Shown here: one piece after another, positions 8,403-16,897 of the stretch | Position numbering within the stretch: the first letter of the stretch is position 1 | How the letters are laid out: each line of letters opens with the position of its first letter | NCBI RefSeq assembly: GCF_026625605.1 | Contig: NZ_CP113054.1 | Span: 4,650,001-4,714,000, forward strand | Source of the DNA: Luteolibacter sp. SL250 | GTDB taxonomy: Bacteria; Verrucomicrobiota; Verrucomicrobiia; Verrucomicrobiales; Akkermansiaceae | Length of the DNA stretch: 64,000 bases | Direction of reading: 5' to 3' | Translations under genes and position numbers: made by a program | The notes under the pieces: generated by a model | Seen by the model: only the letters and a program-made list of their open reading frames with translations | What the model was told of the DNA's origin: nothing | Database searches by the model: none

Positions 8403-10538
8403 TCAGAAGTCGATCTGCAGGGACAGTGTCGCGTGGACAGGCGCTCCGTAGGCGAGGTAGCCGCCGTCCCCCGCGTAGAACTCGCCGGTTTCGTAATAGC
8501 GCTCATCCAGCACGTTCTCGATGTTGAGGCGCACCGTGTAATCGGCCGAGTCGGTCCGGATTTTGTAGCGCGCGCCGATATCAACCACCGAATACGAACC
8601 GGTGGCGAATGTGTTTTCCCCATCCAGATACTGTTTGTCCACGAAACGCGCGCCGGCCGTGAGCGTGAGACCCGGCACCTGGGGGATGTCGAACGCGCCC
8701 CAGATGTTGACCTGGAAGTCGGGGACGTGCGATGGGCGGTTGCCGTCGTTGAGGCCGTCCTGGGTGTCCACCTGCTCCGCATCAAGCATCATCGCGCCGA
8801 TGCCCGCCTGGAAAATATCGGTGAAACGCCCGCGGAAAGAGGCCTCGATGCCGCGGTGACGCTGCAGGCCGTCGAAAGCCGGGTCGTAGCCCGGGGAAGG
8901 GTCGATGTCGATGATCTGATCCTGTTCGATATGGAACACCGCGAGCTCGCCGGAGAAACGGCCGTCCTCCGTCTGCGCCTTCACGCCGATCTCAAACTGC
9001 TCGGACTCCTGCACGCCGATAGCCACGCCGGGGTCCTCCATACCTTGGGTGTAGGTCACGTAGGTATGGACGTTTTTCACCGGTGAATACATCAGGGCGG
9101 CGGTCGGTGCCCAGTTGCTCTGGCTGTCGGAAGATTCGGTGACCGCCGGGCCGACGGTCGAAAGGTTGTTGTTGTCGAATTTGCTGTAGCGCAGTCCGAG
9201 CAGGGTGGACCAATGCTCGTTGAACTTGATGGTGTCGGTCAGGAAAAAGCCGATTTCATCGGATGTGTAGTCTTGCGTGCGTAGGTCACGGCCGGGGCCG
9301 ATATCCGGTCCTGGCGCTGGCATCGGGTAAGGTATCAGGTCATGGATGTTGTTCGGCCCAACGGGCGTGTATATGTCCCGGTTGAACGTGCTGTCGTAGC
9401 TCCTGTATTGCCCGCCGACCACAATTTCATGCCCGATGCCCCCAGTCTCGAAGTTTCCTTCCAGGTGGAGATGGGCGCCGTAGGCTTCCCAGGTGGACGG
9501 GTCGATGTCGATGTAGGCTGCGTCTTCGAAATCGCCGTTGGCCATGACTCCGGAGGCGTATGTAGCGACGGTGTCGCGCTCGGAATCCTGGTAATTGACG
9601 GAGCTGCGGAGCTTCCAGTCCTCGTTGATCTGGAAATCCGCACCGATGGCCGTGCCGAACGACTCATGCTTGCTGCGCGCCCAGTCCTGCATGGAGTTGG
9701 TTTTCACGCCGGGATCGAGAACAGACTGGCCGTCGGCGGTAACCAGCGGGCCGTAGTAGCCGTTCCGTTTGAAATCCTGCGCGCCGATGGATGACCAGAT
9801 CGTGAGGGATTCCGTGGGCTTCCATTCGGTGAAAAGCGTACCGAACAGGCGGTCGCCGCCCGCGTTGTCGTAGAAATCCTCAAACTCCTCGCCGCCAAGA
9901 ACCAGACGGTAGCCGAACTTCCCACCTGCTACCGTGTCGCCGATGTCGATCTGGTTGTAGAACCGGCCGAAGGTATCGACATCGAAGTGGAGGCTGGTGG
10001 AGAGATCCTCGGTGGGGCGCTTGCGCACCAGGTTGATCGCTCCGCCGGGGGACATCAGGCCGAAGCGCAGCGCGGCCGGCCCCTTGAGCAGTTCCACCCG
10101 CTCCTTGTCGTCGATGAGCGGGGCGACGGTATGGATGAAAGGCAGGCCGTCAACGCGGTAGCCGTTGAAATTATCCACCCGGAAACCGCGCAGGGAGAAA
10201 TTCTGGCTGTGATGGTAGGTGCCGGGCATCTGTAGGGCGACGCTCGGATCATTCTCAAGCACGTCGCGCAGATCGAAGGCGCGCTGGTCCTCGATCAGCT
10301 CCTGGTTGTAAACTCCGACACTGAACGGAGTCTCGATCAGGGGCGTGTCCGTGAACAGCGCCGCGGAGGAGGAGCGGGCCTGGTAGAGGACCGGCGAGTC
10401 CGTTGCATTCGCGACCACCTCAACGGTGGGGAGTGTCGTCCCGGATTCTTCCCGGGCGATGAGGACGGAGGTGGCAAGGGCGCAGCAGGCGGCAACCGCC
10501 TCACGGGCGGGAACCAGATGTTGTCGTGTGTTTTTCAT
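8403..10538 (-). CDS. TonB-dependent siderophore receptor
   Basis: A 711-aa outer-membrane receptor. After a signal peptide (hydrophobic core about residues 14-27) comes a plug domain with ETPFSVGVYNQELIEDQRAFDLRDVLENDPSV, RGF..DNFNGYRVDGLP and VELLKGPAALRFG; the plug ends in the SPGGAINLVRKRP motif of FhuE/FecA-like receptors. A long beta barrel follows and ends in a terminal Phe (LQIDF). Such receptors import ferric siderophores using TonB. Its start overlaps the end of the PepSY membrane gene by 38 nt, indicating one operon with likely translational coupling, and a Fur-like site precedes the pair. Confidence 0.93.
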   Translation of the reverse strand: MKNTRQHLVPAREAVAACCALATSVLIAREESGTTLPTVEVVANATDSPVLYQARSSSAALFTDTPLIETPFSVGVYNQELIEDQRAFDLRDVLENDPSVALQMPGTYHHSQNFSLRGFRVDNFNGYRVDGLPFIHTVAPLIDDKERVELLKGPAALRFGLMSPGGAINLVRKRPTEDLSTSLHFDVDTFGRFYNQIDIGDTVAGGKFGYRLVLGGEEFEDFYDNAGGDRLFGTLFTEWKPTESLTIWSSIGAQDFKRNGYYGPLVTADGQSVLDPGVKTNSMQDWARSKHESFGTAIGADFQINEDWKLRSSVNYQDSERDTVATYASGVMANGDFEDAAYIDIDPSTWEAYGAHLHLEGNFETGGIGHEIVVGGQYRSYDSTFNRDIYTPVGPNNIHDLIPYPMPAPGPDIGPGRDLRTQDYTSDEIGFFLTDTIKFNEHWSTLLGLRYSKFDNNNLSTVGPAVTESSDSQSNWAPTAALMYSPVKNVHTYVTYTQGMEDPGVAIGVQESEQFEIGVKAQTEDGRFSGELAVFHIEQDQIIDIDPSPGYDPAFDGLQRHRGIEASFRGRFTDIFQAGIGAMMLDAEQVDTQDGLNDGNRPSHVPDFQVNIWGAFDIPQVPGLTLTAGARFVDKQYLDGENTFATGSYSVVDIGARYKIRTDSADYTVRLNIENVLDERYYETGEFYAGDGGYLAYGAPVHATLSLQIDF

Positions 10539-11727
10539 GATGGAGTTTCGTGGAAAGGGGAACGGAGGCGCGGCGGCGGAGGCCGGAAAAGCGGCGCCAT
10601 GACAGGGAGAATCCGGTCCACACAAGCACCAGCGCTGCGGCGCATGCGAGCGAGGCCACCACCTTTCCCGGCACACCGAAGGCCGCCCCCGTGTGCAGGA
10701 AGCGGACCCATACCCGCGCCTGCAGACCCGCGCTGCGGTCGCCGAAGCGCACCGCCTGCAGGATTTCCCCGGTGAAAGGATCGGACTTCACCGGGATATA
10801 CGCGCGGCTCGGCATCGGATCCGGCACAGTGACCCCGAAGTCCAGCGGAGCGGGAGGCCCCCCCGCCGGTTCTTCCGTCCCGGGAAACTCAAGCGAAATG
10901 GATTCCCAGTCCGGAAACGCCTCCGCCACACGCGCGATCGCCGCCTCGGCCGGCAGGCGCGGGATTCCCCCGGAAGGCATGGCCACGACCGGCGGCTTGA
11001 TCGCCATCATCCCGTAGTTGCGCGATTCCGGCGCTTCTTCGCCCATGAGTGTGAACACCAGCCGGTGGCCCCACGCGAACGAAATTGGGACCGCTGTCAC
11101 TGCCAGCACCAGCAACACCGGCAACGACCAGAACCCGAACACATTGTGGAGGTTGAAATCGCGCGCCTTCCCACGGAACCGCGCCACCAGCCCCACCAGC
11201 CCCACCAGCGGACGCAGCGCCCTCCAGCTCCACCGGCGGGGAAACCATAGGTAAAGCCCGGTCACGCACAGGACCACGAACATCAGATTGCAGATGCCCG
11301 TCACCAATCTGCCCACCGACGTCTGCCCATCTCTGGCACCCAGCCAACGGTGCCATTCTTCCAGCTTGTGGATCACCTCGTGCGTGGCATCCGCCCGTGA
11401 CTCATCCATCGCCCCGGAATGCGGATCGACATACAGCTTGCCCCCGTCGTCCGTGTGGAATTCCCAGTTCCGTGACCTGTCGCTGAAGGTCACCACCGAT
11501 GCCACCCGCCCTTTCTCCCACGCAGCCTTCGCCCTCAGCTCCTCGATTCCCATCACCGGGGTCACCGGCACCGGCGCGGCACGATGGCTCACCTTCCGGT
11601 CCGTCCAAGCGAGGATCTCCTCCTCGAAAGCGATCGCAATCCCCGTCACCGACATGACCGCCACCACCCCTCCCGCGACCAATCCTGCGAGGAGGTGGAT
11701 CCAGAAAGTGACTTTGCGCAACGACAT
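10501..11727 (-). CDS. PepSY-associated TM protein (PiuB-like, iron-regulated)
   Basis: A 408-aa inner-membrane protein. The first helix follows RKVTFWIHLLAGL, the PepSY_TM hallmark with a heme- or metal-like His; EEWHRWLG and LHNVFGFW contain further conserved His residues. Four helices are visible (about residues 8-32, 140-162, 195-216 and 365-386), with PepSY-type periplasmic segments between, as in PiuB/FecR-adjacent iron membrane proteins thought to reduce or handle siderophore iron. It is first gene of the pair with the TonB receptor. ATG at 11727 starts just before the TM motif; longer frames upstream would run into the Fur-like site region. Confidence 0.88.
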   Translation of the reverse strand: MSLRKVTFWIHLLAGLVAGGVVAVMSVTGIAIAFEEEILAWTDRKVSHRAAPVPVTPVMGIEELRAKAAWEKGRVASVVTFSDRSRNWEFHTDDGGKLYVDPHSGAMDESRADATHEVIHKLEEWHRWLGARDGQTSVGRLVTGICNLMFVVLCVTGLYLWFPRRWSWRALRPLVGLVGLVARFRGKARDFNLHNVFGFWSLPVLLVLAVTAVPISFAWGHRLVFTLMGEEAPESRNYGMMAIKPPVVAMPSGGIPRLPAEAAIARVAEAFPDWESISLEFPGTEEPAGGPPAPLDFGVTVPDPMPSRAYIPVKSDPFTGEILQAVRFGDRSAGLQARVWVRFLHTGAAFGVPGKVVASLACAAALVLVWTGFSLSWRRFSGLRRRASVPLSTKLHHEKHTTTSGSRP

Positions 11728-11751
11728 GACGGCCCGCCATAAGCCACAATT

Positions 11752-11770
11752 GATACTGATTCGCAATAGC
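11752..11770 (-). promoter_or_regulatory. Fur-box-like operator upstream of the iron-uptake pair
   Basis: GATACTGATTCGCAATAGC matches 13 of 19 positions of the classical Fur box GATAATGATAATCATTATC and lies in a wider imperfect palindrome. It is 25 nt upstream of the PepSY gene start, where a promoter is expected. Iron-dependent repression of the PepSY/TonB pair is inferred. Confidence 0.5.
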
Positions 11771-11914
11771 AATCGATTCCTCACCGGAATTTTGCATCAA
11801 CCGCCCGATGGAATTTTCCCATCAGGGAGTGTCTCGATCCGACTCACCCAGGATTCGAGCGAGGGGCACAGCCTGAAAATCAAAGGCTAAAGTCCCCCTA
11901 TCATTCGTGAAGGG

Positions 11915-11949
11915 AACGATGGTAGCAGAGGGCGGATTTGAACCGCCGA
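11915..11949 (-). repeat. 35-bp direct repeat containing the 3' end of tRNA-Met (distal copy)
   Basis: This stretch is identical to 23921-23955, in the same orientation. Bases 11920-11949 are the final 30 nt of the tRNA-Met gene (T-arm, acceptor 3' strand, discriminator and CCA); there is no D-arm or anticodon, so this copy is not a tRNA gene. A solitary 3' tRNA fragment facing an intact gene is the usual att scar of integration at a tRNA 3' end. Confidence 0.8.
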
Positions 11950-11956
11950 TCTCTCC

Positions 11957-12004
11957 GAATCGCCGTCACCAGGAACCATGCGGGTGATGCTCGCGCGGCG
12001 ATTC
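11957..12004. repeat. 9-bp inverted repeat beside the tRNA fragment
   Basis: GAATCGCCG (11957-11965) and CGGCGATTC (11996-12004) are perfect complements separated by 30 nt, starting 8 nt inside the 35-bp repeat. It may be a recombination-arm or regulatory site; no T-tract follows, so a terminator is unlikely. Confidence 0.35.
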
Positions 12005-12064
12005 TTTCCGGATCTCCGGACGATCAACCCGCAATACCCGCGAGGCGGCCTCATGATCGCTCCG

Positions 12065-12102
12065 TTTTAACACTATTTTAAGACATTCAGGCCCCCTTTT
12101 AA
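12065..12102 (+). promoter_or_regulatory. Three helically phased TTTTAA boxes before kdp
   Basis: TTTTAA occurs at 12065-12070, 12076-12081 and 12097-12102, spaced 11 and 21 bp, i.e. one and two helical turns, in otherwise GC-rich DNA. OmpR/KdpE-family regulators bind tandem half-sites about 10-11 bp apart, so this is a candidate KdpE operator, with kdpE encoded in the same cluster. The boxes lie 63-100 nt upstream of the first small ORF. Confidence 0.4.
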
Positions 12103-12164
12103 TTAACGGGGATCACCGATTCCGGAGATGCTGTGAGGTGTGAATCGAACCATCCCACAGCCCC

Positions 12165-12248
12165 ATGTCTGACCTCATCCACCTCCTCCTGATCATCGGA
12201 TTTTTCGCCGCCAGCGGCCTCTACATCCGGTTCTGCGAGAAACTGTAA
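12165..12248 (+). CDS. Tiny single-TM protein preceding kdpF
   Basis: A 27-codon ORF, MSDLIHLLLIIGFFAASGLY plus a seven-residue tail IRFCEKL. It is essentially one hydrophobic helix with a basic/acidic C-terminal end. It is about the size of KdpF but lacks the KdpF ending (PEKF), which occurs in the next ORF 13 nt downstream. Position directly upstream of kdpF suggests an extra small subunit or leader peptide of the Kdp system. No Shine-Dalgarno sequence is strong, so translation is uncertain. Confidence 0.5.
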   Translation: MSDLIHLLLIIGFFAASGLYIRFCEKL

Positions 12249-12261
12249 CGCCCCCTCCATC

Positions 12262-12345
12262 ATGGAAACCATCATCATCGGGGGCATCGCGGCCCTCCTC
12301 TTCATCTACCTCTTCGTGGCCATGATCCGGCCTGAAAAATTCTGA
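12262..12345 (+). CDS. kdpF: KdpF, small subunit of the K+-transporting ATPase
   Basis: A 27-aa hydrophobic peptide ending in YLFVAMIRPEKF, the typical KdpF C-terminus, located 10 nt before kdpA. KdpF is a single helix that stabilises the KdpABC complex in the inner membrane. It is too short for most gene finders. Confidence 0.85.
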   Translation: METIIIGGIAALLFIYLFVAMIRPEKF

Positions 12346-12355
12346 TACCACCGCC

Positions 12356-14167
12356 ATGAACACGACCGACTGGCTGCAACTCGCCCTCTTCATCGGCGTT
12401 GTCGCCCTCATCACCAAGCCACTGGGCATCCACCTCACCAAGGTTCTCGATGCGGACGGAAAAACCTTCCTCGATCCGGTCATCCGGCCGCTCGAGCGGC
12501 TCACCTACGCCCTGATGGGGGTGGACCGCAACAAGGAGCACGACTGGAAGCAATACACCCTGGCAATGCTGGTCTTCAGCATGGTGGGCTGCATCTTCAC
12601 CTACGCGATCCTGAGGCTCCAGCACCTGCTCCCCCTCAATCCGCAGGGACTGTCGGGACTGGGCCACCACCTGGCTTTCAACACGGCCATCAGCTTCACC
12701 ACCAACACCAACTGGCAGAGCTACGGCGGTGAGTCCACCATGTCCTATTTTTCCCAGATGGTGGGCCTCACGTTCCACAACTTCGTCTCGGCCGCGACAG
12801 GCATCGCCATCGCCGCGGCACTGATCCGCGGCATCGCCCGGCGCAGCTCGGAGACACTCGGCAACTTCTGGGTCGATCTGGTCCGCAGCACCTACTACCT
12901 GCTGCTGCCCATCTGCCTGGTGTTCGCCGTCTTCCTGATGTCCCAGGGGATGATCCAGAACTTCAAGCCGTATGACACCGCCAAGCTGACGGAACCGGTG
13001 AAGGTCATGGTCGAAAAGACCAATGACGCGGGTGAAACCGTGACCGGTGCCGACGGCAATCCGGTGATGGAGGAGAGCATCGTGAACACCCAGACGATCG
13101 TCCAGGGCCCGATGGCCTCCCAGGTGGCGATCAAGATGCTGGGCACCAACGGCGGTGGATACACCAATGCCAATGCGGCGCAGCCGTTCGAGAACCCCAC
13201 CCCCTTGTCCAACTTCATCCAGATGGTGTCCATCTTCGCCATCGGCAGCGCGTTCACCTACTACCTGGGCCGTATGACTGGGAACCAGGCCCACGGCTGG
13301 GCCGTGTGGTCCGCGATGACCGTGCTGTTCCTCGCCGGGGTGATCTTCTGCTGGAAGGCGGAAGCGGTTGGAAATCCCATCCACCAGACGCTGGGCGTGC
13401 TGGCCGGTGACGGCAACATGGAGGGCAAGGAGGTCCGCTTCGGCATCTTCAATTCGTCTCTGTTCGCGGTGATCACCACCTCGGCCTCCTGCGGCGCGGT
13501 CAACTCCATGCACGATTCCTTCACCGCTCTCGGCGGCTTCGTTCCGCTGTTCATGATGCAGCTAGGGGAGGTCGTCTTCGGCGGCGTGGGCGCCGGGATC
13601 TACGGCATGCTGGTCTTCGTCATCCTGGCGGTGTTCATCGCCGGCCTGATGGTGGGCCGCACTCCGGAGTATCTCGGCAAGAAGATCGGGGCTTTCGATG
13701 TGAAGATGTCAATGCTGTCACTGCTGGTGCTCTGCCTCTCCACCCTGGGCTTCACCGCCTGGGCATCCGTGAGCGGCTGGGGTCTGGCGGGCCTGAACAA
13801 CAATGGTCCCCACGGCTTCACCGAGATGCTGTATGCCTACAGCTCCGCCACCGGCAACAACGGCAGCGCCTTCGCAGGCCTGACCGCGAACCCTGCCAAC
13901 GGCGACCCGAACTACAACGTCACGCTCGGCTACGCGATGCTCATCGGCCGCTTCCTCATGATCATCCCGATCATGGCGCTGGCCGGTTCCCTGGTGCGCA
14001 AAAAGGTCTCCCCTCCCGGGATGGGCACCTTCCCGGTGCACGGCCCCACCTTCGTGGTGCTGCTCATCGGATCCGTGCTGCTCATCGGCGCGCTGAACTT
14101 CCTCCCCGCCCTGGCGCTGGGCCCCATTGTCGAGCACTTCCTCAACCTCAAGGGCCAGCTTTTCTAA
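12356..14167 (+). CDS. kdpA: KdpA, K+-binding and translocating subunit
   Basis: A 603-aa polytopic protein with the four K+-selectivity loops: FTTNTNWQSYGG (114-125), LGTNGGGYTNANAAQPFENP (262-281), the SASCG stretch at 376-380 and GNNGS (500-504). KdpA forms the channel-like unit that captures K+ in the high-affinity P-type ATPase KdpFABC. It is longer than the 557-aa E. coli protein, partly through a polar loop around 215-250 just before the second filter. ATG at 12356 follows kdpF by 10 nt; kdpB starts 18 nt after its stop. Confidence 0.97.
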   Translation: MNTTDWLQLALFIGVVALITKPLGIHLTKVLDADGKTFLDPVIRPLERLTYALMGVDRNKEHDWKQYTLAMLVFSMVGCIFTYAILRLQHLLPLNPQGLSGLGHHLAFNTAISFTTNTNWQSYGGESTMSYFSQMVGLTFHNFVSAATGIAIAAALIRGIARRSSETLGNFWVDLVRSTYYLLLPICLVFAVFLMSQGMIQNFKPYDTAKLTEPVKVMVEKTNDAGETVTGADGNPVMEESIVNTQTIVQGPMASQVAIKMLGTNGGGYTNANAAQPFENPTPLSNFIQMVSIFAIGSAFTYYLGRMTGNQAHGWAVWSAMTVLFLAGVIFCWKAEAVGNPIHQTLGVLAGDGNMEGKEVRFGIFNSSLFAVITTSASCGAVNSMHDSFTALGGFVPLFMMQLGEVVFGGVGAGIYGMLVFVILAVFIAGLMVGRTPEYLGKKIGAFDVKMSMLSLLVLCLSTLGFTAWASVSGWGLAGLNNNGPHGFTEMLYAYSSATGNNGSAFAGLTANPANGDPNYNVTLGYAMLIGRFLMIIPIMALAGSLVRKKVSPPGMGTFPVHGPTFVVLLIGSVLLIGALNFLPALALGPIVEHFLNLKGQLF

Positions 14168-14185
14168 CCCACACTTCTTTCCAAC

Positions 14186-16207
14186 ATGTCTCATCAAGCT
14201 CCATCACTGTTTGATTGGAAGATCGCCGGTCCTGCCATCGGTGAGTCTTTCAAGAAGCTCGACCCCCGCCTCATGATCAGGAATCCGGTCATGTTCGTCA
14301 CGCTGGTGGGTGCCGTGCTCACATCCGCCAGCATCTTCACGGCGGAGTCGCACCACCCGTTCATCATCCAGCTCGCCGTCTGGCTCTGGTTCACCGTCCT
14401 GTTCGCGAACTTCGCGGAAGCGGTGGCGGAAGGCCGTGGCAAGGCCCAGGCGGACAGCCTGCGCAAGGCCCGCAAAGACACCATGGCCCGCCGCCTGAAG
14501 AACGGCCGCGAGGAGAAGGTCCCCGCACCGCAGCTCGAAAAGGGCGACACCGTCGTCTGCGAGCCAGGTGACACCATCCCCGCCGACGGCGAGGTCATCG
14601 AGGGCATCGCCAGCGTGGACGAGGCCGCCATCACCGGTGAGTCTGCCCCCGTCATCCGTGAAAGCGGCGGCGACCGCAGCGCCGTGACCGGCGGAACCAT
14701 GGTCATCAGCGACCGCATCGTCATCCGGATCACGTCGGAGAAAGGCAACACCTTCCTCGACCGCATGATCTCGATGGTGGAGGGCGCGAAACGCCAGAAG
14801 ACACCGAACGAAATCGCCCTGACGATCCTGCTGTCCGCCCTGACGCTGATCTTCCTGCTGGTGGTCGTGACGCTGAAGCCCTTCGGCACGTATGCCGGGG
14901 TGAACTTCACCATGCCGGTGCTGATCGCGCTTCTGGTCTGCCTCATCCCCACCACCATCGGCGGCCTCCTGAGCGCCATCGGCATCAGCGGCATCGACCG
15001 TCTGATCCGCCGCAACGTGATGGCGACGAGCGGCCGCGCGGTGGAAGCCGCCGGTGACATCGACGTGCTGCTGCTCGACAAGACCGGCACCATCACCATC
15101 GGCAACCGCATGGCGTCCGATTTCGTCCCCGCACCGGGCGTTTCGGAGCAGCAGCTCGCGGACGCCGCGCAGCTCGCCTCCCTGGCGGACGAAACCCCGG
15201 AGGGCCGCAGCATCGTGGTCCTGGCAAAGGACCGGTTCAACATCCGCGGGCGTGAGCTTGCGGAGCCGCACGCGACCTTCATCCCCTTCACCGCGCAGAC
15301 CCGCATGAGCGGCGTGGGCTTCGACGGCCGGAGCATCCTCAAGGGTGCGGCGGACTCGATCAAGGCCCATGTCATCGCAGGCGGCGGCGACTACCCTATC
15401 GATGTGGAGAAAGCTGTGGAAGCTGCCTCCCGCGCCGGCCGCACCCCGCTGGTGGTCGCGGAAGGCAACCGCGTGCTGGGCGTGGTCGAACTGAAGGACG
15501 TCGTGAAAGGCGGCATCAAGGAGCGCTTCGCCCAGCTCCGGAAGATGGGCATCCGCACCGTGATGATCACCGGTGATAATCCGATGACCGCCGCCGCCAT
15601 CGCCGCGGAGGCCGGTGTGGACGACTTCATGGCCCAGGCAACGCCGGAGGACAAGCTGCGCCGCATCCGCGAGGAACAGGCACAGGGTCACTTGGTGGCG
15701 ATGACCGGTGACGGCACCAACGACGCCCCCGCGCTCGCCCAGGCGGACGTGGGGGTCGCGATGAACACGGGCACCCAGGCCGCACGCGAGGCGGGCAACA
15801 TGGTGGACCTCGACAGCAACCCGACGAAGCTCATCGAGATCGTCGAGATCGGCAAGCAACTGCTGATGACCCGCGGATCGCTCACCACCTTCAGCATCGC
15901 GAACGACGTGGCGAAATACTTCGCCATCATCCCGGCGATGTTGATGGCGACCTTCCCCGCCATCTCCCCGCTGAATGTGATGGGTCTGGTCTCACCGCAG
16001 AGTGCGATCCTCAGCGCCATCATCTTCAACGCGCTCATCATCATCGCGCTGATCCCGCTGGCGCTGAAAGGCGTCCACTACCGCCCGGTCGGCGCGGCTG
16101 CGGTCCTCCAGCGGAACCTGCTCGTCTACGGCCTCGGCGGCCTGCTCCTGCCCTTCATCGGCATCAAGGCCATCGACGTCGTCATCACCTCGCTCCACCT
16201 CATCTGA
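14186..16207 (+). CDS. kdpB: KdpB, catalytic P-type ATPase subunit
   Basis: A 673-aa P-type ATPase. The actuator-domain TGES is at 150-153; the phosphorylated aspartate is D298 in DKTGTIT; the hinge motif GDGTNDAP starts at 508. KdpB hydrolyses ATP to energise K+ uptake through KdpA. The length and all signature motifs match the family. It is the third gene of kdpFABC, with kdpC 12 nt downstream. A 551-aa open frame on the opposite strand is a coding shadow. Confidence 0.98.
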   Translation: MSHQAPSLFDWKIAGPAIGESFKKLDPRLMIRNPVMFVTLVGAVLTSASIFTAESHHPFIIQLAVWLWFTVLFANFAEAVAEGRGKAQADSLRKARKDTMARRLKNGREEKVPAPQLEKGDTVVCEPGDTIPADGEVIEGIASVDEAAITGESAPVIRESGGDRSAVTGGTMVISDRIVIRITSEKGNTFLDRMISMVEGAKRQKTPNEIALTILLSALTLIFLLVVVTLKPFGTYAGVNFTMPVLIALLVCLIPTTIGGLLSAIGISGIDRLIRRNVMATSGRAVEAAGDIDVLLLDKTGTITIGNRMASDFVPAPGVSEQQLADAAQLASLADETPEGRSIVVLAKDRFNIRGRELAEPHATFIPFTAQTRMSGVGFDGRSILKGAADSIKAHVIAGGGDYPIDVEKAVEAASRAGRTPLVVAEGNRVLGVVELKDVVKGGIKERFAQLRKMGIRTVMITGDNPMTAAAIAAEAGVDDFMAQATPEDKLRRIREEQAQGHLVAMTGDGTNDAPALAQADVGVAMNTGTQAAREAGNMVDLDSNPTKLIEIVEIGKQLLMTRGSLTTFSIANDVAKYFAIIPAMLMATFPAISPLNVMGLVSPQSAILSAIIFNALIIIALIPLALKGVHYRPVGAAAVLQRNLLVYGLGGLLLPFIGIKAIDVVITSLHLI

Positions 16208-16219
16208 CCAACCGATTCC

Positions 16220-16810
16220 ATGAAAACAATCATCTCATATTTCCGCGGTGCCCTGGCAGCCACCGCCGTGCTCTCCGTGGTCGCCTGCGGTCTCTATCCG
16301 CTCGCGGTCTGGGCCATCGGCCAGGCAGCCTTCCGCGACAAGGCGAACGGAAGCCTGATCGTGGACAAGGATGGAACCGTGATCGGTTCCTCCCTGCTCG
16401 GCCAGAACTTCTCCGGCGAAGGCTACTTCCACCCGCGGCCCAGCGCCGCGGGAGCCAACGGCTACGATGCGGCCAGCTCCAGCGGCACCAACCTCGGCCC
16501 GACTTCGCGGAAACTGGCCGACCAGGTCACGGATCGGATCGCGGCCTACCGGACTGTGAACGGCCTGCCGGAAACGGCCCAGGTCCCCGCGGATGCGGTC
16601 ACCGCATCCGCCAGCGGCCTGGACCCGCACATCAGCCCGGGAAACGCGGAGCTCCAGATCCCCCGCGTGGCGAAGAGCCGTGGCCTGACGGAGGAACAGG
16701 TGCGTGCCCTCGTCGAAAGCCACACCACCAAGGCGATCCTGGGCATCCTCGGAGCGCCCGGTGTGAACGTGCTTGAGCTCAATCTCGCGTTGGATGACAG
16801 GAAACCATGA
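16220..16810 (+). CDS. kdpC: KdpC, accessory subunit of the K+ ATPase
   Basis: A 196-aa protein with one N-terminal transmembrane helix (about 9-31) and the conserved soluble domain: GSSLLGQNFSGEGYFHPRPS, ASSSGTNLGP, VTASASGLDPHISP, and a terminal VNVLELNLAL. KdpC is the inner-membrane-anchored subunit that stabilises ATP binding in the complex. It is followed by an 87-nt gap with no clear terminator before kdpD, so sensor and pump may be cotranscribed. Confidence 0.97.
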   Translation: MKTIISYFRGALAATAVLSVVACGLYPLAVWAIGQAAFRDKANGSLIVDKDGTVIGSSLLGQNFSGEGYFHPRPSAAGANGYDAASSSGTNLGPTSRKLADQVTDRIAAYRTVNGLPETAQVPADAVTASASGLDPHISPGNAELQIPRVAKSRGLTEEQVRALVESHTTKAILGILGAPGVNVLELNLALDDRKP

Positions 16811-16897
16811 TATCCCGCCCCGCTCCCGAGGCACACCGTTGACGACACCGCCAGTCAGAATCAAATTTCAACGGAGCCAGGGCAGTAACCGCCCCCC

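Larger units (their letters stand above)
11728..12164. other. 437-nt gene-free interval between the iron pair and kdp
   Basis: No convincing ORF is visible. In order it holds a Fur-box-like site (11752-11770), a tRNA-Met 3' fragment inside a 35-bp repeat (11915-11949), a 9-bp inverted repeat (11957-12004) and an AT-rich segment with three phased TTTTAA boxes (12065-12102) before the kdp start. It therefore contains both divergent promoters and the left boundary of the potassium block. Confidence 0.6.

Noticed and set aside
11920..11949. A second tRNA-Met gene
   Set aside because: Only the T-arm and acceptor 3' strand are present; the sequence after 11949 cannot complete an anticodon or D-arm.
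12103..12164. K+ or c-di-AMP riboswitch ahead of kdp
   Set aside because: No conserved ydaO/kimA-type or other recognisable aptamer core was seen in the short leader.
14204..15859. 551-aa open frame opposite kdpB
   Set aside because: It is the antisense of a complete P-type ATPase gene, with His/Arg/Asp-rich composition typical of reverse GC-rich coding DNA.
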